Origin: Mycolicibacterium sp. CBMA 247
Lineage (GTDB): Bacteria; Actinomycetota; Actinomycetes; Mycobacteriales; Mycobacteriaceae
Direction of reading: 5' to 3'
Assembly: GCF_009729095.1 (NCBI RefSeq)
Contig: NZ_VTGX01000006.1
Location: 62,001 to 126,000 of the forward strand
Length of the DNA stretch: 64,000 nucleotides
The translations under genes and the position numbers were made by a program. Below, one piece after another: positions 9,498 through 17,907 of the stretch (positions within the stretch are counted from its first letter, which is position 1; every line of letters starts with the position of its first letter). The notes under the pieces were generated by a model. It was not told where the DNA came from and ran no database searches. It saw nothing but the letters and a program-made list of their open reading frames with translations.

Positions 9498-10622
9498 ATG
9501 ACCCGCTACGAACTGCCCGATGTTGCCGACCTCATCCGTCTTGGCGAGCCTCACGAGAACGCCATCACGGTATACGCGGAAACCGCACCGGGACCCGACG
9601 AGCGGGAGAAGAGCGTGCTGACCGCGAAGAGCGCGGTGGACCGGGCGCTGCGCACGATCCGCGATTCCGGGGCGCGGCACGCCGTGGTGGAACAGCTGCG
9701 GTCGCGCTGGAACGAGATCGCCGAATCGGACCTGTGGCTCAGCCTGTCCCGTTCGGTGGCGATCTTCATCGCCGATGACTTCCACGAGGTCTACGTGCTG
9801 CCCAACGCCCTGGAAAGCCAGCTGCAGGTGGGCGGTTACTTCGACATCGGCCAGCTGGTGCGGGCGGTCACCACGCCGCAGGAGGCCTACGCGCTGACGC
9901 TGTCGGCCGACGGCTGGAACCTGTGGCAGGCGACCGCGAGCACCCGTGCCGAGGAGCTGGAGCTCAGCGGCGAGTACGCGGTCGACGTGGCCGATGCGAC
10001 CAATCGATCCACCGTGCGCGACCGGGGCCATGTGCGCCGCCTGGTCGGTGACGAGGGCAAGAAGGTGTTGCTGGAGCAGTACGCCAAGCGGGTCGCCGAA
10101 GCGGTCGACGCCGAATTGGCGCGGCTGGATCCTTCCGCGACGCGGCCGCTGTATCTGTTCGCGACCGACCCGCTACTGGACATGTACCGGGGACTCGATC
10201 ACAAGCGCCGGATCGTCGCGGTGCCCGGTGCCGCAGACGAGCTGCGGCCCGATCAGATCGACGGTGCCATCCGTGAGTCGCTGCCCGCCCTGAACGCCGA
10301 GCAGGCCAGCGCGTGGGTCGAGGAGTTGGGCAACGACGTCAGCAAGGGGCTGGTGGCCACCGATCTGGGCGATATCACCCGGGCCGCTGCGGCCGGTGCG
10401 GTGGACACGCTGGTGTACAACTTCACCGTCGACGTTCTTGGCCGGATCGAGGCCGGCACCGGAGCGCTGCTCTACGACGACTCCGGCTATGACGTGCTGT
10501 CCCGCGTCGCGGTGACGGTCCTCGGCCACCGTGGTGAGGCCATCGCCGTGCGGCCCGACGAGATCAGCGCCGGGGTCTGGAATCGGACCGCGGTGGCGAA
10601 ACTACGATTCGCGTTGAGCTGA
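9498..10622 (+). CDS. baeRF-type (eRF1-like) protein, actinobacterial
   Basis: This 374-residue protein resembles the bacterial archaeo-eukaryotic release factor-like (baeRF) families. These share the eRF1/Pelota middle- and C-domain folds and may act on stalled ribosomes. Supporting segments are the N-terminal NAITVYAETAPG, the central VAIFIADDFHEVYVLPN, the KVLLEQYAKRVAEAVDAEL helix, PLYLFATDPLLDMYRGL and the C-terminal GALLYDD...RVAVTVLGHRGEAIAV. I see no GGQ tripeptide, so peptidyl-tRNA hydrolysis cannot be claimed. The ATG at 9498 follows AAGGAG at about 5 bp. It is divergent from pafA and its 3' end overlaps the convergent TetR gene by 21 bp. Confidence 0.6.
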   Translation: MTRYELPDVADLIRLGEPHENAITVYAETAPGPDEREKSVLTAKSAVDRALRTIRDSGARHAVVEQLRSRWNEIAESDLWLSLSRSVAIFIADDFHEVYVLPNALESQLQVGGYFDIGQLVRAVTTPQEAYALTLSADGWNLWQATASTRAEELELSGEYAVDVADATNRSTVRDRGHVRRLVGDEGKKVLLEQYAKRVAEAVDAELARLDPSATRPLYLFATDPLLDMYRGLDHKRRIVAVPGAADELRPDQIDGAIRESLPALNAEQASAWVEELGNDVSKGLVATDLGDITRAAAAGAVDTLVYNFTVDVLGRIEAGTGALLYDDSGYDVLSRVAVTVLGHRGEAIAVRPDEISAGVWNRTAVAKLRFALS

Positions 10623-11285
10623 CGACTCCTGCTCGTGCAGTGATCCGGGGGGCGCGCCGAGTATGCGTTCGAACGCCTGCACGTAGGCGCCCACCACCTT
10701 TTGAGCGTTCGGCCCGCTGATATCAGAACCCACAGCGCCGTCCGCCTCGATGGCGTCGATGAAGGCATCGGCCAGGTGTAACCCCATCGCGGTGATGATG
10801 CCGGCGGCCTCGTGCGGGTAATCGGTGTCGAAGACACCTTCGGCACACCCCTGGCGGATGATCGACTCCAGCAGGGGCGCTGTGGTGCGCATCGAGCCCT
10901 GGGTCATCTTCTGCCGCAGCAACGCATTGTTCTCGTCGTGCCACAACCGGATCAGCGTTGCCACCTCGGTGACACTCTCCGATTTCCATGCCCTCGATGC
11001 GTCGAAGTAGGCGTGCAGCTTGTCGAGCGCGCCGCGGTGCGGGTCGTCGACGATGCCGGCCAACCGGGCGGTGGCAATCTCGCCCATCTGCTCGATGACG
11101 CCTTCGAGCAGGGCACGCTTGGAGCGGAAATAGTGGTACAGCGCGCCTTTCGAGATCTGGAGCTCGGCCAGCAGGTCCTCGATCGTCATGGCGTCGTAGC
11201 CCTTGTCATGCATCAGCTGCAGAGCGGCATCGAGGATCTCCCGACGCCGGGCGGCGTGTTCGGTGGGGTTGACCTGACGTGCCAC
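10602..11285 (-). CDS. TetR/AcrR family transcriptional repressor
   Basis: This is a 227-residue TetR-type regulator. The N-terminal DNA-binding domain reads RREILDAALQLMHDKGYDAMTIEDLL, then LQISKGALYHYFRSKRALL, the classic HTH recognition helix. The C-terminal ligand/dimer domain has no recognised specificity. It is divergently transcribed from a small membrane protein gene, with a near-perfect inverted repeat in the 81-bp gap (11330-11350), so it very likely represses itself and/or that neighbour. A TAGACT-like -10 for this gene lies on the minus strand at about 11316-11321. The 3' end overlaps the baeRF gene by 21 bp. Confidence 0.88.
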   Translation of the reverse strand: MARQVNPTEHAARRREILDAALQLMHDKGYDAMTIEDLLAELQISKGALYHYFRSKRALLEGVIEQMGEIATARLAGIVDDPHRGALDKLHAYFDASRAWKSESVTEVATLIRLWHDENNALLRQKMTQGSMRTTAPLLESIIRQGCAEGVFDTDYPHEAAGIITAMGLHLADAFIDAIEADGAVGSDISGPNAQKVVGAYVQAFERILGAPPGSLHEQESSAQRES

Positions 11286-11329
11286 GAATCCTCCGTTGAC
11301 GTTCGACGCCGTCCGAGTCTAACCTCAAA

Positions 11330-11350
11330 ATAGACCGCCAGTCGGTTTAT
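11330..11350. promoter_or_regulatory. Candidate TetR operator (inverted repeat)
   Basis: Half-sites ATAGACCG (11330-11337) and CGGTTTAT (11343-11350) are separated by 5 bp; 7 of 8 positions are symmetric. The site lies between the divergent TetR gene and the membrane-protein gene. It sits directly upstream of the latter's Shine-Dalgarno (CAGGAG), where binding would block both promoters. Assignment to this TetR protein is inference from position. Confidence 0.6.
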
Positions 11351-11366
11351 TTATCAGGAGCCGCAC

Positions 11367-11804
11367 ATGCCGCAACCCACGCCGCAAGCCCGGCAGCGCA
11401 CCCGAGCGTTCGCCCGCGTCCTCGGACCGTTCGTCGCCGTCGTCACCTTGATCATCACGATCCGGCTGCCCAGCCTCGGCGACCTGCTGGGTGACCTGTT
11501 CACGAGCGGAACCCTGCCGTGGATCCTCGGGGCCGCCATGTTCGTGATGGGGCTGGTCGTGATCGCCTTCCACCAGTACTGGTACAGCGTGACCGCGGTG
11601 CTGATTTCCCTGTTCGGCTGGTTCGTCGCACTGCGCGGGGTGGCCATGATGGCCATCCCATCGGCCATCCAAACCGGCGCCAACGCCACGGTAACCAGCC
11701 CTGGACTGCTGATCGCCGCGCGTGGCTTCTTCCTACTGCTGACCGCGATGGGGTTGTGGTTCACCTACGTCGGCTGGCGCCCCGAGCGCACCGAGGGTCA
11801 GTGA
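11367..11804 (+). CDS. Four-helix membrane protein, probable TetR target
   Basis: This 145-residue protein has four predicted membrane helices: about residues 12-32, 45-68, 71-93 and 108-132 (FVAVVTLIITI; WILGAAMFVMGLVVIAF; AVLISLFGWFVALRGVAMM; GLLIAARGFFLLLTAMGLWF). There is no signal peptide or catalytic motif, and I do not recognise a named family. The ATG at 11367 has CAGGAG 7 bp upstream. The divergent TetR gene and intervening operator suggest an inducible envelope function such as transport or stress adaptation, but that is inference. Confidence 0.7.
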   Translation: MPQPTPQARQRTRAFARVLGPFVAVVTLIITIRLPSLGDLLGDLFTSGTLPWILGAAMFVMGLVVIAFHQYWYSVTAVLISLFGWFVALRGVAMMAIPSAIQTGANATVTSPGLLIAARGFFLLLTAMGLWFTYVGWRPERTEGQ

Positions 11805-11837
11805 GCCGACAGCACCGAGGCCGAAGCGGTGATCAAT

Positions 11838-12590
11838 CTACTTTTGTGACTTCTTTGACGGCTTTTCGGCGGGCGGCGCATCCGACTCCGCTTCGGGCAG
11901 AAGAGCTTCCAGCGCTGCCCCGGTGATCCGACGGAACGCCCGGCGAGGCCGGTTGGCGTCGAGGACCGCCACCTCGAGGGTGGCCGGCCCCAGCGTGCGC
12001 GGCTCGGAACCGTTGCTGCTCGCGCTCAACGCCTGCACCGCGATCTTGACCGCTGCGGCCAGATCGGCGTTCTCGGTGAAGGACTCGCCCAGCGCGGTGG
12101 TGATCGGCTCGGTGGTGCCGCCCATCACGACGAAGTGCGGCTCATCGGCGATCGACCCGTCATAGGTGATCCGGTACAGCTCCGGAGCTTTCGTCTCGCC
12201 GTAGTGCGCCACCTCGGCCACACACAGTTCGACCTCGTAGGGCTTGGCCTGCTCGGTGAAGATGGTGCCGAGTGTCTGCGCGTAGACGTTGGCCAGCTGG
12301 CGGCCGGTGACGTCGCGGCGGTCGTACGCGTAGCCGCGGGTGTCGGCGAACTGGATGCCACCGCGCCGCAAGTTGTCGAACTCGTTGAACCGGCCGACGG
12401 CGGCGAAGCCGACCCGGTCGTAGAGTTCGCTGACCTTCTGCAGCGAACGCGACGGGTTCTCCGCCACGAACAGCACACCGCTGTCGTAGGCCAGTGCGAT
12501 CACGCTGCGCCCACGTGCGATGCCCTTACGCGCCAGCTCGGAGCGCTCACGCATCGCCTGTTCAGGCGAGATGAAGTACGGGAAGCTCAT
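11838..12590 (-). CDS. prcA: 20S proteasome alpha subunit
   Basis: This is the 250-residue structural alpha subunit, which forms the outer rings and gate of the 20S core and docks Mpa. The N-terminal helix MSFPYFISPEQAMRERSELARKG is the gate/H0 region of mycobacterial PrcA; GRSVIALAYDSGVLFVAENPS and FAAVGRFNEFDNLRRGGI follow. It lacks a catalytic Thr, as expected for alpha. The ATG follows the prcB stop codon with no gap (TAA at 12591-12593, start at 12590), so expression must be tightly coupled. The Lys/Pro-rich C-terminal tail is usual for the genus. Confidence 0.96.
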   Translation of the reverse strand: MSFPYFISPEQAMRERSELARKGIARGRSVIALAYDSGVLFVAENPSRSLQKVSELYDRVGFAAVGRFNEFDNLRRGGIQFADTRGYAYDRRDVTGRQLANVYAQTLGTIFTEQAKPYEVELCVAEVAHYGETKAPELYRITYDGSIADEPHFVVMGGTTEPITTALGESFTENADLAAAVKIAVQALSASSNGSEPRTLGPATLEVAVLDANRPRRAFRRITGAALEALLPEAESDAPPAEKPSKKSQK

Positions 12591-13460
12591 TTACCCCTCA
12601 CCGCCCATCCGGGTCCGGCGCGCGATGACCTCGCGGGCCAGCTCGGCGATGCGTTCCTCGGCGATCTCCTCGGCTCCGTCGGCGCCGATGGTCACCGCGG
12701 TCGGATAGATGCCGCGCACCAGATCGGGTCCGCCGGTGGCGGAGTCGTCGTCGGCGGCGTCGTAGAGCGCCTCGATGGCCACCTGCAGTGCCGAATCCGC
12801 GTCCACCACATGCGGATAGAGCTTTTTGATCGACGACTTGGCGAAGATCGAGCCCGAGCCCACCGACTGGTAGCCCTCTTCCTCGATGTTCCAGCCGCCC
12901 GCGGCGTCGAAGGACACGATGCGGCCCGCGTTCTCGGCATCGGCGGCATCGATGTCGTAACCCACCAGCAGCGGGAGCGCCACAAAACCCTGTAGTGCCG
13001 CACCGAGATTGCCGCGCACCATGATGGCCAGCCGGTTGACCTTCCCGCGGAAGGTCAGTGCCACGCCTTCGAGCTTTTCGTAGTGCTCCAGTTCCACGGC
13101 GTAGAGCCGGGCGAACTCGACGGCGATGGCCGCGGTGCCCGCGATACCGGTCGCCGTGTAGTCGTCGGTGATGTACACCTTCTGCACGTCGCGGCCGGCG
13201 ATCATGTTGCCCTGGGTGGAGCGGCGGTCGCCGGCGATCAGTGCCCCGCCGGGGTACCTGATCGCGACGATGGTCGTCCCGTGTGGCAATGCGTTGGTCG
13301 GGTTGATCGCGCCGTCGGCGACACGGCTGACCGGCAACAGTTCGGGGGCCTGCCGGCGCAGAAGATCAGAGAAAGACGACAGGTCCATGGCTACAGAAGG
13401 CGTTCCGCGAACGGGCTGAGGGCTGGAAAAAGCAGATGTCAGGTTTTCGCGCCAGGTCAC
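12591..13460 (-). CDS. prcB: 20S proteasome beta subunit (threonine protease)
   Basis: This is the catalytic beta subunit with an autocatalytically removed propeptide. From the GTG at 13460 the protein is 289 residues; the conserved junction HG-TTIVA places the nucleophile at about Thr62. The mature chain shows AGDRRSTQGNMI and TDDYTATGIAGTAAIAVEFARLYAVELEHYE. The start overlaps the pup stop as GTGA (13457-13460). Longer in-frame starts exist, to 13721, but they would run through pup in another frame and add unconserved sequence. It is followed without a gap by prcA. Confidence 0.95.
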   Translation of the reverse strand: MTWRENLTSAFSSPQPVRGTPSVAMDLSSFSDLLRRQAPELLPVSRVADGAINPTNALPHGTTIVAIRYPGGALIAGDRRSTQGNMIAGRDVQKVYITDDYTATGIAGTAAIAVEFARLYAVELEHYEKLEGVALTFRGKVNRLAIMVRGNLGAALQGFVALPLLVGYDIDAADAENAGRIVSFDAAGGWNIEEEGYQSVGSGSIFAKSSIKKLYPHVVDADSALQVAIEALYDAADDDSATGGPDLVRGIYPTAVTIGADGAEEIAEERIAELAREVIARRTRMGGEG

Positions 13461-13651
13461 TGGCCGCCCTTTTGGACGTACGCGCGCACGAAGTCTTCTG
13501 CGTTCTCTTCCAGCACGTCGTCGATCTCGTCGAGCAGATCGTCGGTCTCTTCGGCCAGCTTCTCGCGACGCTCCTGGCCGGCGGCAGATGCACCCGGGAG
13601 GTCGTCGTCCTCGCCGCCTCCACCGCCACGCTTGGTCTGCTCTTGAGCCAT
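13457..13651 (-). CDS. pup: Prokaryotic ubiquitin-like protein Pup
   Basis: Pup is the 64-residue intrinsically disordered protein tag conjugated to lysines by PafA and read by the Mpa coiled coils. The sequence starts MAQEQTKRGGGG, contains the Mpa-binding helix region KLAEETDDLLDEIDDVLEEN and ends VQKGGQ. The terminal Gln means Dop must deamidate it to Glu before ligation. I chose the internal ATG at 13651, which gives the usual 64 residues, over one 15 bp further upstream. The stop overlaps the prcB start by 4 bp. Confidence 0.97.
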   Translation of the reverse strand: MAQEQTKRGGGGGEDDDLPGASAAGQERREKLAEETDDLLDEIDDVLEENAEDFVRAYVQKGGQ

Positions 13652-13756
13652 CGCTGCCTCCTGCAATTGTCATCGGCCGGGCTAACCGCCCAACCGGTTC
13701 TTCCACAGTACCGGTCGGCACCCGGATTGCCCGGGATAGCTCACCGGCTGAGATCG

Positions 13757-15265
13757 TCAGTTCGTGAGTTGCTCGACGAGCTCCGCGGCGCTGTCCACTG
13801 AGTCCAGCAGGGCACCGACGTGCGCCTTGCTCCCGCGTAGCGGTTCGAGCGTTGGGATCCGGACGAGCGAATCACCGCCGAGATCGAAGATCACCGAGTC
13901 CCAACTGGCCGCGGCGATGTCAGAGCCGAAGCGCCGTAGGCATTCCCCGCGGAAGTATGCCCGGGTGTCGGTGGGCGGGTTGTCGACGGCGTCCAGCACC
14001 TGCTGCTCGGTGACCAGGCGCTTCATCGAACCCCGCGCCACCAACCGGTTGTACAGGCCCTTGTCCAGCCGGACATCGGAGTACTGCAGGTCGACCAGGT
14101 GCAGCCGGGGCGCCTGCCAGCCCAGGTTCTCGCGCTGCCGGAATCCCTCCAGCAACCGCAGTTTGGCCGGCCAGTCCAGGATCTCGGCGCACTCCATCGG
14201 ATCGCGTTCGAGCAGGTCCAGCACATGGGCCCAGGTCTCGACGACCTGGGAGGCCCGCGGATCCGGATCACGGATGTCCACCAGCTTGGCCACCCGGTCC
14301 AGATAGACGCGTTGCAGTGCCAGGGCGGTCATCTCACGACCGTCGGCCAGCGCCACCGTGGCACGCAGCGACGGATCGCGGCTGACCACGTGCACCGCGT
14401 GCACCGGCCGGGCCAGCGCCAGATCGGAAAGGTCCAGCCCGAACTGCGGGCCCTCCTCGATCAGATCGAGCACCAGGGAGCTGGTTCCCAGCTTGAGGTA
14501 GGTCGACGTCTCGGCAAGGTTGGCGTCACCGATGATGACGTGCAGCCGCCGGTACTTGTCGGCGTCGGCATGTGGCTCGTCGCGGGTGTTGATGATGCCG
14601 CGCTTGAGCGTGGTCTCCAGGCCGACCTCGACCTCGATGTAATCGGCCCGCTGGGACAGCTGGAAGCCGGGATCGTCGCCGGACGGCCCGATACCGACGC
14701 GGCCGGAGCCGGTCACCACCTGCCGGGACACTAGGAACGGGGTGAAGCCGGCGATCACCGCGGAGAACGGTGTCTGACGGCTCATCAGGTAGTTCTCGTG
14801 CGACCCGTAGGAAGCGCCCTTGCCGTCCACGTTGTTCTTGTAGAGCTGCAGCTTGGCCGCGCCGGGGACGCTGGCGACGTGGCGGGCCGCGGCCTCCATC
14901 ACACGCTCACCGGCCTTGTCCCAGATCACCGCGTCCATCGGATCGGTGCACTCGGGTGCGGAGTACTCCGGGTGGGCGTGGTCCACATAGAGCCGGGCAC
15001 CGTTGGTGAGGATCATGTTGGCCGCACCGACCTCGTCCGCATCGACGATCGGAGCCGGCCCGGAGGCCCGGGACAGGTCGAATCCGCGGGCGTCGCGCAG
15101 CGGCGATTCGACCTCGTAGTCCCATCGCGTCCGCTTGCCCCGCTGGATCCCGGCGGCAGCCGCATACGCCAGCACCGCCTGGGTCGAGGTCAGGATCGGA
15201 TTGGCGGTCGGATCGGACGGCGAGGAGATGCCGTATTCGACCTCTGTTCCGATAATCCGTTGCAT
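13757..15265 (-). CDS. dop: Pup deamidase/depupylase Dop
   Basis: Dop deamidates the Pup C-terminal Gln and removes Pup from substrates; it is a paralogue of PafA with the same glutamine-synthetase-like fold. The 502-residue protein begins MQRIIGTEVEYGISSP. It contains YVDHAHPEYSAPECTD with the catalytic Asp at ~94-95, YKNNVDGKGASYGSHENYL, and NTRDEPHADADKYRRLHV. The Dop-specific loop after VEYGISSP (TANPILTSTQAVLAYAAA) distinguishes it from PafA. The gap to pup is 105 bp; the upstream neighbour ectD ends only 9 bp away. Confidence 0.96.
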   Translation of the reverse strand: MQRIIGTEVEYGISSPSDPTANPILTSTQAVLAYAAAAGIQRGKRTRWDYEVESPLRDARGFDLSRASGPAPIVDADEVGAANMILTNGARLYVDHAHPEYSAPECTDPMDAVIWDKAGERVMEAAARHVASVPGAAKLQLYKNNVDGKGASYGSHENYLMSRQTPFSAVIAGFTPFLVSRQVVTGSGRVGIGPSGDDPGFQLSQRADYIEVEVGLETTLKRGIINTRDEPHADADKYRRLHVIIGDANLAETSTYLKLGTSSLVLDLIEEGPQFGLDLSDLALARPVHAVHVVSRDPSLRATVALADGREMTALALQRVYLDRVAKLVDIRDPDPRASQVVETWAHVLDLLERDPMECAEILDWPAKLRLLEGFRQRENLGWQAPRLHLVDLQYSDVRLDKGLYNRLVARGSMKRLVTEQQVLDAVDNPPTDTRAYFRGECLRRFGSDIAAASWDSVIFDLGGDSLVRIPTLEPLRGSKAHVGALLDSVDSAAELVEQLTN

Positions 15266-15274
15266 GGGGTCAGC

Positions 15275-16171
15275 CTAGGTGACGGCCCGCGCGCCCCGGG
15301 CCGCCAGGTATTCGGGCCGGGGCCGCGGAGCGGCGAACGGCTCGGTCAGCGCGTTGTCCACCGAGTTGAACACCAAGAAGACGTTCGACCGTGGCAGCGG
15401 CGTGATGTTGGACCCCGAGCCGTGCAGCAGATTCGCGTCGAACCACAGCGCGGTGCCGGGCGGACCGGTGAACTGGTGGATGTCGTGCTGGTCGACGGCC
15501 TTGGTCAAGGTCGTCTGGTCGGGCACACCGATGTTCTGGGCCACCAATGACGTGTCGTGGTTGTCCTCGGGTGTGGCCCCCACGCACGGATAGAACGTCT
15601 GGTGGGATCCGGGGATCACCATCAGCGACCCGTTGTAGGGGTAGTTGTGGGTCAGCGCGATCGAGCATGACACCGCGCGGATGGCCGGCATGCCGTCCTC
15701 CGCATGCCACGTCTCGAAGTCCGAATGCCAGTAGAACCCCGTCCCGGTGAACCCGGGCATGAGATTGATCCTGGCCTGGTGGATATAGACGTCACCGCCC
15801 AGGAGTTGCCGCGCGACCGGCAACACCGTGTCGAGCCGGACCACCTGCGCCACCAGATCGCTCAGCAGATGCGGTTCGAAGACCGACCGGATGGTGCCGC
15901 CCGGCTCGCGGATCACCCGCGGATCGTCGGCATCCAGATCCGCTGCGATCCGGTCTATTTCGTGCCGCAGCAACGGTAGCCAGTCGCCGGCCACGGTGTC
16001 CGGCGCCACCAGGTAGCCGTATTCGGAGAAACCGTCCAGGTGATTCTGACTCAGTGGCCCGTCGGCTTCGCCGCCCCACACAGTCGGCTCGTGGCGAGGG
16101 ATCGGCTCGATCGCGTGGTCGAGTCGGGTCGGGTAGCGGTCCTTCGCTTCCGCGCTCTGCGAGGCCCTCAT
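15275..16171 (-). CDS. ectD: Ectoine 5-hydroxylase
   Basis: EctD is an Fe(II)/2-oxoglutarate dioxygenase that converts ectoine to 5-hydroxyectoine. The 298-residue protein carries the EctD signature FYWHSDFETWHAEDGMP, with iron ligands His149 and Asp151 and the third ligand His250 in LLHGSGSN. RSNVFLVFNSVDN near the end fits 2-oxoglutarate binding. I place the start at the ATG (16171) that overlaps the ectC stop as ATGA. An upstream ATG at 16249 would add 26 residues inside ectC and is unlikely. It is the last ect gene, 9 bp before dop. Confidence 0.95.
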   Translation of the reverse strand: MRASQSAEAKDRYPTRLDHAIEPIPRHEPTVWGGEADGPLSQNHLDGFSEYGYLVAPDTVAGDWLPLLRHEIDRIAADLDADDPRVIREPGGTIRSVFEPHLLSDLVAQVVRLDTVLPVARQLLGGDVYIHQARINLMPGFTGTGFYWHSDFETWHAEDGMPAIRAVSCSIALTHNYPYNGSLMVIPGSHQTFYPCVGATPEDNHDTSLVAQNIGVPDQTTLTKAVDQHDIHQFTGPPGTALWFDANLLHGSGSNITPLPRSNVFLVFNSVDNALTEPFAAPRPRPEYLAARGARAVT

Positions 16172-16560
16172 GCGACCGATTGTGGCGGCGGGTACACGCC
16201 GTTCTCGTCGTGCACCTCCCGTCCGGTCACCGGGGGGTTGAACACGCACAGCATGCGAAGCTGCTCGGTGCAGGTAACCCGGTGGCGCTCATGGCCGTTG
16301 AGCAGATACATGGTTCCGGGTACGAGCGGATGCTGCTGTCCGGTCTCCAGGTTGGTCAGCATGCCGGTCCCCTCGACCACCCAAACCGCCTCGACATGAT
16401 GCTGATAGTGGAATTCGTTGATCGACCCGGTGTCGATGGTGGTCTCGTGGAACGAGAAACCGACGCCGTCGCCGGCCAGGATGATGCGTTTGGAGCGCCA
16501 GGTGCCATCGGCCACATCGCGGTCGGTCCCGGTGATCTCAGTTGTGGTGCGAACAATCAT
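16168..16560 (-). CDS. ectC: L-ectoine synthase
   Basis: EctC cyclises N-gamma-acetyl-diaminobutyrate to ectoine by water elimination. This is a 130-residue single-domain cupin. Family-typical stretches are the N-terminal MIVRTTTEITGT, FHETTIDTGSINEFHYQHHVEAVWVVEGTG and GTMYLLNGHERHRV, which hold the metal-binding Glu, Tyr and His positions. It sits 13 bp downstream of ectB and overlaps ectD by 4 bp. Confidence 0.96.
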   Translation of the reverse strand: MIVRTTTEITGTDRDVADGTWRSKRIILAGDGVGFSFHETTIDTGSINEFHYQHHVEAVWVVEGTGMLTNLETGQQHPLVPGTMYLLNGHERHRVTCTEQLRMLCVFNPPVTGREVHDENGVYPPPQSVA

Positions 16561-16573
16561 GTCGAAGCCTCCC

Positions 16574-17860
16574 TCAGGCCAGCGTGACGGCGACGGACTC
16601 GGCGAGGATGTCGAGCCCCTCGGACAATTCGGCGGGCGAAGCGGTCAGCGGCGGAAGAAGTTTGACCACCTCGTCGGACGGGCCGCTGGTCTCCATCAGG
16701 GCACCGCGGTCGAAGGCCGCCCGGCACACCTGCCCGGCCACGTCGGCCTGGTCGAACTTGAGGCCCTGGGCCATCCCGCGGCCACGAGCGGCCACCCCGT
16801 CATGGGCGGCGGCGATCTCCTCCAGCCGGGCCCGGGTCAGCTCACCCTTGGCAACCGTGTCGATGCTGAATTCGTCTGTTTCCCAGTATTTCTCGATCGC
16901 CGCCGTGGCGGTGATGAACGCGGGGTTGTGCCCACGGAAGGTGCCGTTGTGCTCCCCTGGCGACCACATGTCGAGTTCGCGGCGGAACAGCGTCAGCGCC
17001 ATCGGCAGACCGTATCCGCTGACCGACTTCGAGATCGTGACGATATCGGGCACGATGCCCGCGGCCTCGAAGCTGAAGAACGGCCCGGTCCGGCCACATC
17101 CCATCTGGACGTCATCGACGATCAGCAGGATGTCGCGTTTGCGGCACAGCTCGGCCAGGGCGCGCAGCCATTCGATCCGTGCGACGTTGAGACCGCCTTC
17201 GCCCTGGACGGTTTCGACGATCACCGCGGCGGGGCGGTTGAGTCCGCTGCCCGAATCGTCGAGCACGCGCTCGAACCAATGGAAGTCCTCGGTGACCCCG
17301 CCGAAGTAGTTGTCATACGGCATCGGAGTGGCGTGCACCAGCGGGATGCCCGCGCCCGCCCGCTTCATCGAGTTGCCGGTGACCGACAGCGCTCCGAGCG
17401 TCATGCCGTGAAATGCGTTGGTGAAACTGATAACCGACTCGCGGCCGGTCACCTTCCTGGCCAACTTCAGCGCCGACTCCACCGAGTTGGCCCCGGTCGG
17501 CCCCGGGAACTGCACCTTGTAGTCGAGCACGCGCGGCCGCAGGATGAGCCGCTCGAAACTCTCCAGGAATCGCTGCTTGGCCGCGGTCGCCATGTCCAGC
17601 GAGTGCACGATCCCGTCGGAGGCAAGGTATTGGAGCAACGGCTCCTTGAGGGCGGCGTTGTTGTGGCCGTAGTTCAGCGCACCCGCCCCGGCGAAGAAGT
17701 CGATGTAGGTACGTCCCGCGGTATCGGTAACCCAGGACCCGGCGGCGCTGTTCATGACGGTGGGCCAGCCGCGGCAATAACTGCGGACCTCGGACTCGAC
17801 CGAGCTGAACACCTCGGGGAGGTCAGATTCGGTCAATGGCGCTGTCGTAGCGGGCAGCAA
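16574..17860 (-). CDS. ectB: Diaminobutyrate--2-oxoglutarate transaminase
   Basis: EctB makes L-2,4-diaminobutyrate from aspartate semialdehyde with glutamate as amino donor. This is a 428-residue class III PLP transaminase. The signatures are FFAGAGALNYGHN, FPGPTGANSVESALKLARK, IVDDVQMGCGRTG with the pyridine-binding Asp at ~249, and TISKSVSGYG with PLP Lys278. It lies 47 bp downstream of ectA and 13 bp upstream of ectC. Confidence 0.95.
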   Translation of the reverse strand: MLPATTAPLTESDLPEVFSSVESEVRSYCRGWPTVMNSAAGSWVTDTAGRTYIDFFAGAGALNYGHNNAALKEPLLQYLASDGIVHSLDMATAAKQRFLESFERLILRPRVLDYKVQFPGPTGANSVESALKLARKVTGRESVISFTNAFHGMTLGALSVTGNSMKRAGAGIPLVHATPMPYDNYFGGVTEDFHWFERVLDDSGSGLNRPAAVIVETVQGEGGLNVARIEWLRALAELCRKRDILLIVDDVQMGCGRTGPFFSFEAAGIVPDIVTISKSVSGYGLPMALTLFRRELDMWSPGEHNGTFRGHNPAFITATAAIEKYWETDEFSIDTVAKGELTRARLEEIAAAHDGVAARGRGMAQGLKFDQADVAGQVCRAAFDRGALMETSGPSDEVVKLLPPLTASPAELSEGLDILAESVAVTLA

Positions 17861-17907
17861 GGGAAAATCCTTCCAATCAAATAAAACTGGTTATCAGACA
17901 ACTGATT

